From: Vicia villosa
Taxonomy: Eukaryota > Streptophyta > Magnoliopsida > Fabales > Fabaceae
DNA length: 64,000 nt
Direction of reading: 5' to 3'
NCBI RefSeq assembly: GCF_029867415.1
Contig: NW_026705456.1
Location: 297,512 to 361,511, forward strand
The position numbers and the translations under genes were made by a program. Shown here in pieces: positions 44,163 to 54,828 of the stretch (position 1 is its first letter; every line of letters begins with the position of its first letter). The notes below the pieces were generated by a model. It saw nothing but the letters and a program-made list of their open reading frames with translations, ran no database searches and had not been told where the DNA came from.

Positions 44163-45273
44163 TGAAGGATAGAAAAACACTTAGAAAGGGGGGATTGAAT
44201 AAGTGTGACTTCAAAAACTTGGAAGATAAAAACAATGAACGCAATTATATTCATCCTGGTTCGTTGTTAACGAAAATACTCCAGTCACCCCCTTAGAGTG
44301 ATTTACCTCAATTGAGGATTTAATCCACTAATCCAACTGATTACAATGGTTATCCACTTAAAAACCTTCTAAGTCTTCTAGAGTATACAGATCACACCTT
44401 GATCACTCTAGGAATTCTTCTAGAGTCTACAGATCATAACATGATCACTCTAGGAACCTTTTATAAACAATGTAAAATAATGTTTACAAGAGTATAGATT
44501 GCTTCTAATAAAACTGTAATCACAACTGTGATATTTCTCTTAAGTTCTAAGCTTAACACTCACTAAAATATTACAAGAGTTTGTGAGGTTGAAGATGAAG
44601 TTCGTGACTTTTGAATTTGACAGCGTTTCAGTATATTTGCACAAGTGTTCTACTTTGCTTCTGATCAGAACTTCTATTTACAGGCGTTGAGAGGAAATGA
44701 TTGTTGGGAGCATTTAATGCTTTGCGTGAATAGTACAGCTCTGCATTTAGTGTTTCACACTTTTGTCAACTACCTCGAGCCTTGCTTTTCCCTCTTTTAC
44801 TGACTTTTCCTTTTGTAGCTTCTAACGTTCCTTTTGTCAGTCAGAGATTAGACGTTTCAGCCTTTCATCTTGTACTTGCTTCTGGACTCAGATTTTGTAG
44901 ATAACAACGTTTGAATATCAGAGTCAACAGCATTGGTGCAGAGCATCTTTTGTCTTCTGACTTTGAAGAGCTTTAGCGTGATACCATTCAGAACTTCAGA
45001 GCTTCTGCTTCTGACTTCATTCTTCTGATGCTTTCAGTTCATGTTCGGATTCTACTTGACCATCTTCTGATGTCTTGCCAGAGCATGTTATGATGAAGCC
45101 ATCCAGAACCTTTTGAGTCAGTTGATTTGAGCGCTGATTTGTGCATACTCTTTATATATTTCCTGAAATGGAAAATGCAAAGGATTAGAGTACCACATTA
45201 TCTTATGCAAAATTCATATATAGTGTTATCATCAAAACACATAATATTGATCAGAACAAATCTTGTTCTAATA
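44163..45273 (-). repeat. LTR of element B, left (3') copy
   Basis: About 1,111 bp, near-identical to 56279-57391 with scattered substitutions; its right terminus has decayed (TAATA instead of TAACA). Confidence 0.88.
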
Positions 45274-46156
45274 ATCTCTCCCTTTTTATGATGAAAAAAA
45301 CATATATAATTGATATGAATTTGTATCCAGAATATCAGATGAACAAAGACAATTACACAGTTATAACATAAGCATATAATCAGAGTGTGTGATTATTACA
45401 GTTGAGACTAGAAGAATTTCTAAATAAAGGACTTCCTTGAGTATTTTTCCATTTCAGTTGAGACTTTCACGTAGAATAGAACTTCAGAATATTCAGAGCT
45501 TCTCATCAGAGCTTCCATTGGACAACTGCAGAGCTTTGAATTTCCCTTTGTAATCAATTGTATCAGAGCATACTTGATTGTATCAGAGCATTCTTCTTGC
45601 TTCTGATCTCGAAGCTTCAGAGCACTAAGCTTGCTTCAATTCTTTAAGAGCATTCTTTTCCTTAGAGTTGCTTTTCCCATGTATTTGCTTCTCATGTTGA
45701 GCTTTGTCTAGAATATCTCATTCCTACAAAACTATCAAAGACAGAGAAAACTTGCAAATATTATTAGGAAATGTTGAGACTTAATCCTAGCAACTGATAT
45801 AATAAATCAATTCAATTATCATATTTCTCCCTCTTTTTGTCATAACATCAAAAAGCATAAAGATTCAGATGAAAAAGACACACAGAGTGAAGAAAGAAAA
45901 GATAATTTTTCATTGATAAAACATTAGAAGATACAAAAACAGATGCAATTCAAGTAGATGGAAACAACAAAGAAAACAAACTAAGACACAAGACAGACTA
46001 CGACTGGCTAAGCTTAGAAGCTAAAACGGCCAGAAGGTTCTTAATTTCACCAGTGTCTTAAACTTGCTTCTGAGTAGCTTCCTTCTGATCCTTTATAAAG
46101 GATCTGAACCCAGCATGAGTGTCCTCGTGCTTGTCTAGACGAGTAGCCAAAGTTGC

Positions 46157-46516
46157 TTAATTTTGTTGAAGCTTGTCCAAAGTGTTCATCAGAACAGAGA
46201 CTGAAAGTCCATCAGAAGCAACATTAAAGTTGTTGTCCATAGCAGGAGGATTTGTAGCATCAGCTTCAACCATAAGAACCTCTCCATGATTATCAAAATC
46301 TACCAGTAACTCGCAGATAACTTCCAACTGATCCAACGGAATCAAACAGGTTTTCTGAGGGATCAACTGTTTCTCTTGATCTTGCTCTTGATGATGTTGT
46401 TGCTGAGAAGACAAACCACCATTCTGATTTGAAAGAGAAGCCATTGAAGCACTCCTGAGATTTTTGGGTTTCTTTTTAGGGTTTGAGAAGAGAGAGAACA
46501 AATGACAGAAACGCAT
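46157..46516 (-). CDS. extra ORF downstream of RNase H in copia B (119 aa)
   Basis: Minus strand. A basic N-terminus (NPKKKPKNLRSASMASL), a Gln/His-rich stretch, then LDQLEVICELLVDFD and MNTLDKLQQN with coiled-coil character. It lies between RNase H and the polypurine tract, where Sirevirus elements can carry an additional, sometimes envelope-like, ORF. I see no signal peptide or membrane segment, so an envelope role is not supported. A related C-terminal fragment is in D (31601-31783). Confidence 0.45.
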   Translation of the reverse strand: MRFCHLFSLFSNPKKKPKNLRSASMASLSNQNGGLSSQQQHHQEQDQEKQLIPQKTCLIPLDQLEVICELLVDFDNHGEVLMVEADATNPPAMDNNFNVASDGLSVSVLMNTLDKLQQN

Positions 46517-46826
46517 AAAATAGGAGGATGATGAATGAGTGAAAAGAGTAAAAAAGATTATGAGAGATGTTTAAATAGACACGGATTTGAAACAAAATGC
46601 AATAAAATTCTGAGAATGAACAGTTACAGAATGCAGAGAATCAAATGCATTTAGTGTTGAGTGACGTTAGGGGACCAAGTGATATTTGAAATTATTTGCA
46701 CAGTTACCTATGGCAGCGTCTCATCAACTGCACGCATGCTTGTCCCTTCAGAATGAACATGTGTTCATCATCTAGAATAGCTGGTGACAGCTATTTTGCT
46801 TTAAAAGAAATTCCGAATCAACTTAG

Positions 46827-48110
46827 TGTTAAGTGCCAAATTGTAGTTATTTTGTGTATGTAAATAGTGGCACTTATCAATGCTTTTTGTTAATACCGTT
46901 TGAATAATTCCCCGTTTTTGTGTAATTACGTTTACTTTACGAATACTTGTATTTTCATATACTTTTATACCGTTTGATAGTTTTGTTGTATTTTTGTAGG
47001 TATTCTTGCGTTTTCGGAGCCTTGAGGAATAAAGTGTCGAAGACACGGCTGCGAGAGCAAAGAGAAAATAATTCTGCTGTTCTGGTGCAGGGCGCTTCGC
47101 GCGCTGTAGGGCGCGTCGCGCCCTCTTTGAGTTTGAAGAACATAGTCTGGCAGAAGTTAGGGCGCGTCGCGCCGGATTAGGGCGCTTCGCGCTCTAGGGC
47201 GGTTTGGTAAATTTATATAGGGCGCGTCGCACTGAAATAGGGCGCGTCGCGCCCACTGCGAAACTCAGTTTTGTATAAATAGTTAATAACAGATTTTTTT
47301 AGGTTTTTTATCACCTCTTCTTGACAAGTTGAGCTCTGATCCTTTTTTGGTAGTTTAGAGGCTTAGGAAACACCATTGGATGCGACGTCATGTGGATTGA
47401 TCATGGATCTGACTCGATTTCATTGTACCGGTGAGATCTTTCCGGTTCATCTTCTCTCTTCCCTTTGTTTCATTCCAATGGTGGGTGTTGTATGTATGTT
47501 TCTACTCTTATTGTATGTATATTTGTGGATCTTGGGATCGTTTATATATTCGCTTTACAAATCATCATTGTTGTTGTTCTTGATCTTTTTGCTTAAATGC
47601 TCTGGATTTGTGTTGTTGCAGACATGGACACCATAGATCTTGATTAGGAATGATAACTGTTAGTTTCTGGGTTGCAGACATGGATTCAGGACTAACAATC
47701 GTAGTGGGTATCGAGTCTAATGCCTCCGTGTTGTTTGTGTCGGTGGAGAAATCGCTGATGTGAATAGTACGGTTGAGCTTTCGTCGGTGTTGCAGACATG
47801 GACACCGATGTGGCATCTCGAGTGATGCCCGGTGATGTTGATGCGTATTGTGAGTGTCGAGCGATAGATCTTCATATTTAAGTATTCGACGGGTAGAACG
47901 AAATGCAATTCCATAACTATTTCTCTTAGGCTATTGAGATTGTTTATCTGCTTTTATTTACTTTTCCCGCATTTACTTTTCCGCACCCAAATCATGAAAC
48001 TTAGAACGCGAGATAGTCGAACGGCAGTTCTTCTCACCAATCTCTGTGGACACGATAATTCCCGGATGAATACTTCCAAATCTTTTGTTGCTTGCCGCTT
48101 TACCGCCACA
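46827..48110 (+). repeat. LTR of element A, 5' copy
   Basis: Begins TGTTAAGTGCC. GC-rich palindromic words (GGCGCGTCGCGCC, GGGCGCTTCGCGC) lie at 47089-47254, directly upstream of a TATA box (TATAAATA, about 47273-47280). ORFs inside it recur identically in the 3' copy and are not genes. Confidence 0.92.
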
Positions 48111-48116
48111 GCAAAA

Positions 48117-48134
48117 TGGCGCCGTTGCCGGGGA
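48117..48134 (+). promoter_or_regulatory. tRNA-Asp primer-binding site, element A
   Basis: TGGCGCCGTTGCCGGGGA, a perfect 18-nt complement of the plant tRNA-Asp 3' end, 6 nt after the LTR. Confidence 0.88.
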
Positions 48135-48295
48135 TTGGTTGAGATTAATCGCATTGCGATGGTTTTATGTTTTAAGTTTCGTATAGTTTTGATTAAGTGT
48201 TTGGGCAGGTCATTTTCTTTAGGTTGCGTTTGAGGCGAAAGCATTGGCGTACCGCGAGGAAGTTTCTTACCATTCGCGAAACAATAAAGGCGTCG

Positions 48296-48343
48296 AGCTA
48301 ACGACGTTAAACGAGCGCTTGTTGGGAGGCACCCCAACGGTTT
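48296..48343 (+). promoter_or_regulatory. Athila-type TGGGAGGCA hairpin, element A
   Basis: CGACGTTAAACGAGCGC followed by TTGGG-AGGCAC-CCCAA. It aligns with 35090-35135 (minus) in element X, where the stem differs but still pairs. Confidence 0.7.
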
Positions 48344-49898
48344 TATTTTTCTGTTTTTCTGTAATTGAGTTGTGTAGGTGTTAAGTGGTGGCTCACTGGA
48401 AAATCTGTCTTTTTAGACTGGTCTGGTTTTTCTGGTGTAGCGCGCGTCGCGCGCTCATGGGTGCGTCGCGCGCTGGGTTGCTTTTGGCCAGTGACCTCTT
48501 TTTAACGGGTCACTCGGCTCGCCTTTTTCCCACTTACACCAAGGCTTTATAGTATAGTATTTTATCGATTTATTTTTAATTCTTTTGTTTGTGTTTAGAC
48601 TCAAATTTTGGCCCGATTACTTGGAGTCGCATTTGGTAATTCTTCGATTTTGATTGATTCAACAAGCCGGTTGTGCGGTAATGATTGATCGAATTTGTAC
48701 GTTGCAAGGTACTCGTTTATCGCTTTCTATAGCATAGCATGTTTAGGAGACTTTTCATTTGTACAATTTTCATACTATTCATTCTTTTTGCATAACTTGC
48801 TCATGACTTGAATCACAATTAGTTTCCCCTTTTTACCATAAATGTGAGGTGGCTTTCCATTGTGTATATATGTGAGTGACCGACATTTCTTGTTTTAACT
48901 GGATATTATTATGTTTAATCTTTCGTCTGTATCGATTTTGTGAATGCACGAAAGTGATCAAGGCACTTGTCTGATTTTGAGCACAACTACCATAAGCCAA
49001 ATGTCATTTTACCTTGTGAGTGTGTGACCATTCGTACCCCCTTTGAGCCTTTTTGTCATTGTCCATTTTGTTTTTGAACTTGAGACATAGTTCACCCTTT
49101 TTGGTGGATTTTGATTATCTTTGTTTTCTTGACCTTAACTATGATGTTTAGTTGGATTTTTACCTTGCCTTAGAAAGTAGGGAGTATTCACTTTATGTTA
49201 TGGTTGAATTCAAGTTGGGGAGAAGGTGTTTGCCTCTTTATGTTGTGATTGATGTGAGGTTAAGAAAAGAAAAAAAAAGTGAGAAAGAAAGAAAAGAAAA
49301 AGAAAGAAAAAAAGAGAAAAGCTTGAAAAAGAAAAGAACAAAAAGAGTTTTGAATAAGAGTGTGCTAATAAGTTTTGTGTTTGGTGTGAAATTTGTGATG
49401 AAGAGAAAAGTTGGATTGAAATTGTATTGTTTGAAACTTTGTGGATGTAATTACTCCCTTAGGTTTAGGCAAGTTTTTGTTTCGATTAGCTTTAGGACTT
49501 ATCCCTTGTTTGTTAACCGAGCCACATTACAACCTTGAAAGCCCTTGTGATTCGTGTCGTTGCATTTTCAATACTATTTTTTAGATGAACGCATAATTTT
49601 GTCTATTGTTTGCAAGATTGTTGGATGAGTGTTCAAAGTCCTCACCTTTCTGTGTTTTTCATCTACCGATGAGTTTTTGCTAGACGTGATTCGTGATTGA
49701 GCTTGTTTTTGTTTAGAATGTTTTGTATGATTTTTGTACTTAGGAATCGTTTCATTTTCATGTTGTCGTTGTAGGATAGTGGTAAGTATTTACTTTGTTC
49801 GTACGTTTTTGTTTGAACCGTACAATTGTTTTGTTTTTCCAAATCTTGTCGATTCTTGATTCTTTGGATTTTTACTTTTGCGATTTGAGTGTTTGGCC

Positions 49899-49934
49899 CT
49901 GTTTGAGGACAAACAGATTCTAGTTGGGGAGAGT
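49899..49934 (+). promoter_or_regulatory. AGGA-loop hairpin and polypurine tract, element A
   Basis: CTGTTTG (49899-49905), loop AGGA, CAAACAG (49910-49916), then 7 nt later the purine tract AGTTGGGGAGAGT reaching the 3' LTR. Confidence 0.75.
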
Positions 49935-51221
49935 TGTTAAGTGCCAAATTGTAGTTATTTTGTGTATGTAAATAGTGGCACTTATCAATGCTTTTTGTTA
50001 ATACCGTTTGAATAATTCCCCGTTTTTGTGTAATTACGTTTACTTTACGAATACTTGTATTTTCATATACTTTTATACCGTTTGATAGTTTTGTTGTATT
50101 TTTGTAGGTATTCTTGCGTTTTCGGAGCCTTGAGGAATAAAGTGTCGAAGACACGGCTGCGAGAGCAAAGAGAAAATAATTCTGCTGTTCTGGTGCAGGG
50201 CGCTTCGCGCGCTGTAGGGCGCGTCGCGCCCTCTTTGAGTTTGAAGAACATAGTCTGGCAGAAGTTAGGGCGCGTCGCGCCGGATTAGGGCGCTTCGCGC
50301 TCTAGGGCGGTTTGGTAAATTTATATAGGGCGCGTCGCACTGAAATAGGGCGCGTCGCGCCCACTGCGAAACTCAGTTTTGTATAAATAGTTAATAACAG
50401 ATTTTTTTAGGTTTTTTATCACCTCTTCTTGACAAGTTGAGCTCTGATCCTTTTTTGGTAGTTTAGAGGCTTAGGAAACACCATTGGATGCGACGTCATG
50501 TGGATTGATCATGGATCTGACTCGATTTCATTGTACCGGTGAGATCTTTCCGGTTCATCTTCTCTCTTCCCTTTGTTTCATTCCAATGGTGGGTGTTGTA
50601 TGTATGTTTCTACTCTTATTGTATGTATATTTGTGGATCTTGGGATCGTTTATATATTCGCTTTACAAATCATCATTGTTGTTGTTCTTGATCTTTTTGC
50701 TTAAATGCTCTGGATTTGTGTTGTTGCAGACATGGACACCATAGATCTTGATTAGGAATGATAACTGTTAGTTTCTGGGTTGCAGACATGGATTCAGGAC
50801 TAACAATCGTAGTGGGTATCGAGTCTAATGCCTCCGTGTTGTTTGTGTCGGTGGAGAAATCGCTGATGTGAATAGTACGGTTGAGCTTTCGTCGGTGTTG
50901 CAGACATGGACACCGATGTGGCATCTCGAGTGATGCCCGGTGATGTTGATGCGTATTGTGAGTGTCGAGCGATAGATCTTCATATTTAAGTATTCGACGG
51001 GTAGAACGAAATGCAATTCCATAACTATTTCTCTTAGGCTATTGAGATTGTTTATCTGCTTTTATTTACTTTTCCCGCATTTACTTTTCCGCACCCAAAT
51101 CATGAAACTTAGAACGCGAGATAGTCGAACGGCAGTTCTTCTCACCAATCTCTGTGGACACGATAATTCCCGGATGAATACTTCCAAATCTTTTGTTGCT
51201 TGCCGCTTTACCGCTTCAACA
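49935..51221 (+). repeat. LTR of element A, 3' copy
   Basis: 1,287 bp, constant 3,108-bp offset from the 5' copy; the only difference seen is 3 extra bases near the terminus (CCGCTTCAACA versus CCGCCACA). Confidence 0.92.
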
Positions 51222-51347
51222 CTTAGACATATGAAACGTTAGCAATAACAGATCATAATATCTAATTGATAAACAAGTTCAGAATATCTGATAAGAAAAT
51301 AAATAAGCATTTCAAATCTAATCCATATATCAGAACTTCTCATCCTT

Positions 51348-52127
51348 TCACTCTGGGCATAAATCCATACTGATATTCTTCAGAATGAACTTAAACCTAT
51401 CTTCAGCAAGGGGTTTTGTGAAGATATCAGCCCACTGATGTTCTGTATCCACAAAGTTTAAAGAAAGAACACTCTTCTGAACATAGTCCCTAATGAAGTG
51501 ATGTTTGATCTCAATATGTTTAGCTTTGGAATGTAAGATAGGATTCTTAGATAAACAAATAGCAGAAGTATTATCACAGAAGACAAGAATGTTACTCTCA
51601 TTTATTTGATAATCTTCTAGCTGACTCTTCATCCAGGGCATTTGTGTACTACATCCAGCAGCAGCAACATATTCTGCTTCTGTTGTAGAGAGGGAAATTG
51701 TGGCTTGCTTCTTGCTGTACCAAGAGATCAGATGACTTCCCAGAAATTGACAGCTTCCAGAAGTACTTTTCCTTTCATCTCTATCTCCAACGTAATCAGC
51801 ATCACAAAATCCTACTAAGTTGTATTCTTCAGATCTTCTGTAGACTAAACCAACATTAGTAGTACCTTCTAGATACCTCAGAATTCTCTTAACAGCAATT
51901 AAGTGAGATTCTCTAGGATCTGATTGGAATCTAGCACACAGGCATACACTGAATAGAATATCAGGTCTAGAAGCAGTAAGATATAGAAGAGATCCAATCA
52001 TACCTCTGTAGAGCTTCTGATCTACCTTCTTACTTACCTCATCCTTACCTAATACACACGTTGGATGCATAGGAGTCTTTTCTTCTTTGCTTTCTGAAAG
52101 ATTAAACTTCTTCAGAAGTTCTTTCAC
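51348..52127 (-). pseudogene. copia B: end of reverse transcriptase and RNase H
   Basis: 260 residues on the minus strand: the RT-RNase H connector (KELLKKFNL..KTPMHPTC, YRGMIGSLLYLTASRPDI), then RNase H motifs FCDADYVGDRDERKST, SLSTTEAEYVAA, FCDNTSAICLS, and the C-terminal HIEIKHHFIRD and DIFTKPL motifs. The domain is complete and ends in a natural stop. It is separated from the upstream RT by one in-frame stop (TAG near 52170). Confidence 0.88.
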
Positions 52128-52172
52128 ATACTTGGTCTGATGAACATAAGTTCCTTCAGAAGTTTGATTGAT

Positions 52173-52802
52173 CTAGATCCCAAGGAAATACTTGAGTTCT
52201 CCCATCATGCTCATTTCAAACTCCTTTCCAAGTGTAGCATTAGATGTTCCAAAAATGATATCATCAACATAAATTTGGCAAATTAAAATATCCTTTTTAA
52301 AGGTTTTACAGAAGAGAGTTGTATCCACTTGTCCTCTAGTGAAACCATTATCCAGAAGGAAAGAACTTAATCTTTCATACCAAGCTCTGGGAGATTGCTT
52401 CAGGCCATATAATGATTTCTTTAATTTGAAAACATGTTCTGGAGACTTAGAGTCTTCAAAACCAGGAGGTTGGTGGACATATACTTCCTCATCTATATAA
52501 CCATTTAAGAAGGCACTCTTAACATCCATCTGATATAGAGTGATGTTATGTTGAGTGGCAAATGAAATTAATAAGCGAATAGATTCTAACCTGGCCACTG
52601 GTGCAAAGGTTTATGTATAGTCAATGCCTTCTTGCTGACTATAGCCCTGAGCAACCAGTCTGGCTTTGTTTCTTACAACTTTTCCTTTTTTGCTTAGCTT
52701 GTTTCTCAAGACCCACTTAGTTCCAATGATGTTAAATCCTTTTGGTCTTAGAACCATATCCCAAACATCATTCCTTGTAAACTGATTTAGTTCTTCTTGC
52801 AT
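52173..52802 (-). pseudogene. copia B: reverse transcriptase core
   Basis: Two minus-strand pieces in one frame (52611-52802 and 52173-52598), separated by a stop near 52608. Motifs: TKWVLRNKLSKKG, ARLVAQGYSQQEGIDY, YQMDVKSAFLNG (first catalytic Asp), SLYGLKQSPRAWYERL, and the catalytic YVDDIIFG box. Structure is complete apart from the stops. Confidence 0.88.
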
Positions 52803-53153
52803 GGCAATTATCCAGTCAGTATCTTCCAGAGCTTGATCAACATAAGTTGGCTCAATCAGAGATACAAGACCAAATTGACATTCTGCATTGTTCTTAAGGA
52901 ATGCTCTTGTTCTGATTGGATCATCTTTCTTTCCAATGATAACATCTTCTGGATGAGCAGAGTTGAGTCTAGAAGATCTTCTAGGTGTTGGTTCTTCAGA
53001 TATTCGGAGATTCTCTAAAGAGGAAGCAACTTGATCTTCTGAAACTTTGCTTCTGGGTTCTTCTTGATCTGAGTTAGTGATTTCTATATCTGCAAAATTC
53101 TCAAACTGCTTTGGCTTTTCAAGACCAAGCTTATCATCAAATCTGATATTGAT

Positions 53154-54017
53154 TTATTCTTCCACTACAAGAGTTTCAGTATTGTATACTCTGTAGCCTT
53201 TTGAGCGTTCAGAATATCCAAGTAGAAAACACTTTTGAGCTTTAGAATCAAACTTATGTAGATGATCTTTAGTATTCAGAATATGGCATACACATCCAAA
53301 TGGATGGAAATAAGAAATGTTGGGCTTTCTGTTCTTCCACAATTCATAAGGAGTCTTATTTAGAATAGGTCTTATGGAGATTCTATTCTGAATATAACAT
53401 GCAGTGTTAATTGCTTCTGGCTAGAAATGCTTAGCCATATTGGTTTCATTGATCATGGTTCTGGAAATTTCTTGTAGAGTCCTATTCTTTCATTCTACAA
53501 CTTCATTTTGCTGTGGGGTTCTAGGACAAGAGAAATCATGGGCAATATCATTTTCTTTGAAATAAATCTCTAAGAATCTGTTCTCAAATTCACCACCATG
53601 ATCACTTCTGACCTTTATGATTTTGCATTCCTTCTCAGATTGAATTTGAGTGCAGAAGTCAAAGAACACAGTATGAGACTCATCCTTGTGTTTCAAGAAC
53701 TTTACCCATGTCCATCTGCTATAGTCGTCTACGATGACTAATCCATATTTCTTCCCTCTAATTGATGCAGTTTTGACTAGGCCAAAAAGATCAATGTGCA
53801 GAAGTTCTAGCAGCCTAGAGGAAGAGACAACATTTTTAGACTTGAATGCAAGTTTTGAAAACTTCCCTTTCTGACATGCTTCGCAAAGAGCATCTGATTT
53901 ATATTTCAGATTAGGGAGTCCTCTGACCAGATTAAGTTTGTTAATCTGAGAAATATTTCTCAAACTAGCATGACCTAATCTTCTGTGCCAGACCCACTGC
54001 TCTTCACTAACAGACAT
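53154..54017 (-). pseudogene. copia B: integrase
   Basis: Minus strand. Zinc-binding WHRRLGHASL...CEACQKGK, catalytic Asp in LHIDLFG, second Asp in VRSDHGGEFEN, Glu in PQQNEVVE, then the copia-specific LWKNRKPNISYFHPFGCVC region. The frame is broken by stops near 53490, 53430 and 53154. The region 52803-53153 is the poorly conserved linker to RT. Confidence 0.87.
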
Positions 54018-54038
54018 AAGGCAAGTAACCTTTTGATT

Positions 54039-54431
54039 CTAAAGATCATGAAGATCAATCTTGTAAATGTTGTTATTTCTCTTGCCTGTAAATAGGATTG
54101 AGCCATCCTTTTGACTGATAGCTTTACAAGACTTTTGATTGAAGATAATGTCATAACCATTCTCACTTAATTGACTTATGGACAATAATTTATGAGCTAA
54201 TCCATCTACTAAAAGAACATAAGTTATAGAGGGAGAGTTACCAATGCATATGGTTCCAGAGCCAATGATCTTGCCCTTCTGGTTCCCTCCAAACTTAATT
54301 TCTCCAGTAGATTTAAGCTCCAGGTCTTGGAACATAGACCTTCTTCCTGTCATGTGTCGCGAGCACCCAGAGTCCAAGTACCATGACATGGTTTCCTTTG
54401 TCTTTTGAGCCTTGAAAGAGATCTGCAACAT
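54039..54431 (-). pseudogene. copia B: aspartic protease
   Basis: The catalytic WYLDSGCSRHMTG motif, followed by the ILLVDGLAHKLLSISQLSENGY-like stretch, as in copia proteases. The join to the integrase is interrupted by one stop at about 54039. The upstream frame (54313-54828) is the gag-protease linker. Confidence 0.82.
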
Positions 54432-54828
54432 GGATAATCTTTTCCTTAGGTACCCACATTCTTCTGGGTCCTTTTGGGTTAGTTCTCCTCAAGTTCTGAT
54501 TGAACTGAGGTTTAGCATAAGATTTATCATAAGATTTTCTGGTGTGTGCAACATATTTCTTGGTGTGTGTTATGTGAAAACTCTTAGAGTTAGATGTGTG
54601 CTTTATATCATGAGAATGGCCAAACTTGAACTGATCATACAAAGGTTTGTATGTAATAACCATTTCATCAACTGGTTCAAGTTTATATGGGGTTCCACCC
54701 TCGTAGCCTATGCCAATTCTCTTGTTTCCACGTACACCATATATCATAGAGGCTAGCTGACTTCTGCCAATACCTCTAGATAGAAACTTCCTGAAACTCA
54801 AGTCATATTCCTTAAGAATATTGTTCAC

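Larger units (their letters stand above)
48111..49934 (+). mobile_element. internal region of element A, no enzymes
   Basis: No credible gag-pol. Notable pieces: the TGGGAGGCA hairpin (48296-48343), two more GC palindromes (48438-48477), a purine-rich stretch (49261-49335) that gives a meaningless Lys/Glu ORF, and the AGGA-loop hairpin plus purine tract (49899-49934). Confidence 0.85.
46822..51226 (+). mobile_element. element A, Athila-like non-autonomous element nested in B
   Basis: LTRs 46827-48110 (1,284 bp) and 49935-51221 (1,287 bp), flanked by the perfect duplication CTTAG (46822-46826 and 51222-51226). Plus strand: primer site at 48117, purine tract before 49935. The internal region is 1,824 bp without gag or pol. 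All stretches of the two LTRs I compared are identical except the last few bases, so insertion is very recent. Confidence 0.93.

Noticed and set aside
46157..46516. Envelope-like gene in copia B
   Set aside because: Position fits, but there is no signal peptide, membrane segment or cysteine pattern.
48111..48140. tRNA gene remnant
   Set aside because: Only the 18-nt complement of a tRNA 3' end is present, in the right place for a primer site; no tRNA fold.
49152..49538. Lys/Glu-rich 128-residue ORF
   Set aside because: Encoded by a simple purine-rich stretch in the leader of element A; composition artefact.
46947..51242. Duplicated small genes (77, 62, 86, 83 and 65 aa) present twice
   Set aside because: They lie in the two identical LTRs of element A; identity reflects the LTR pair, not gene conservation.
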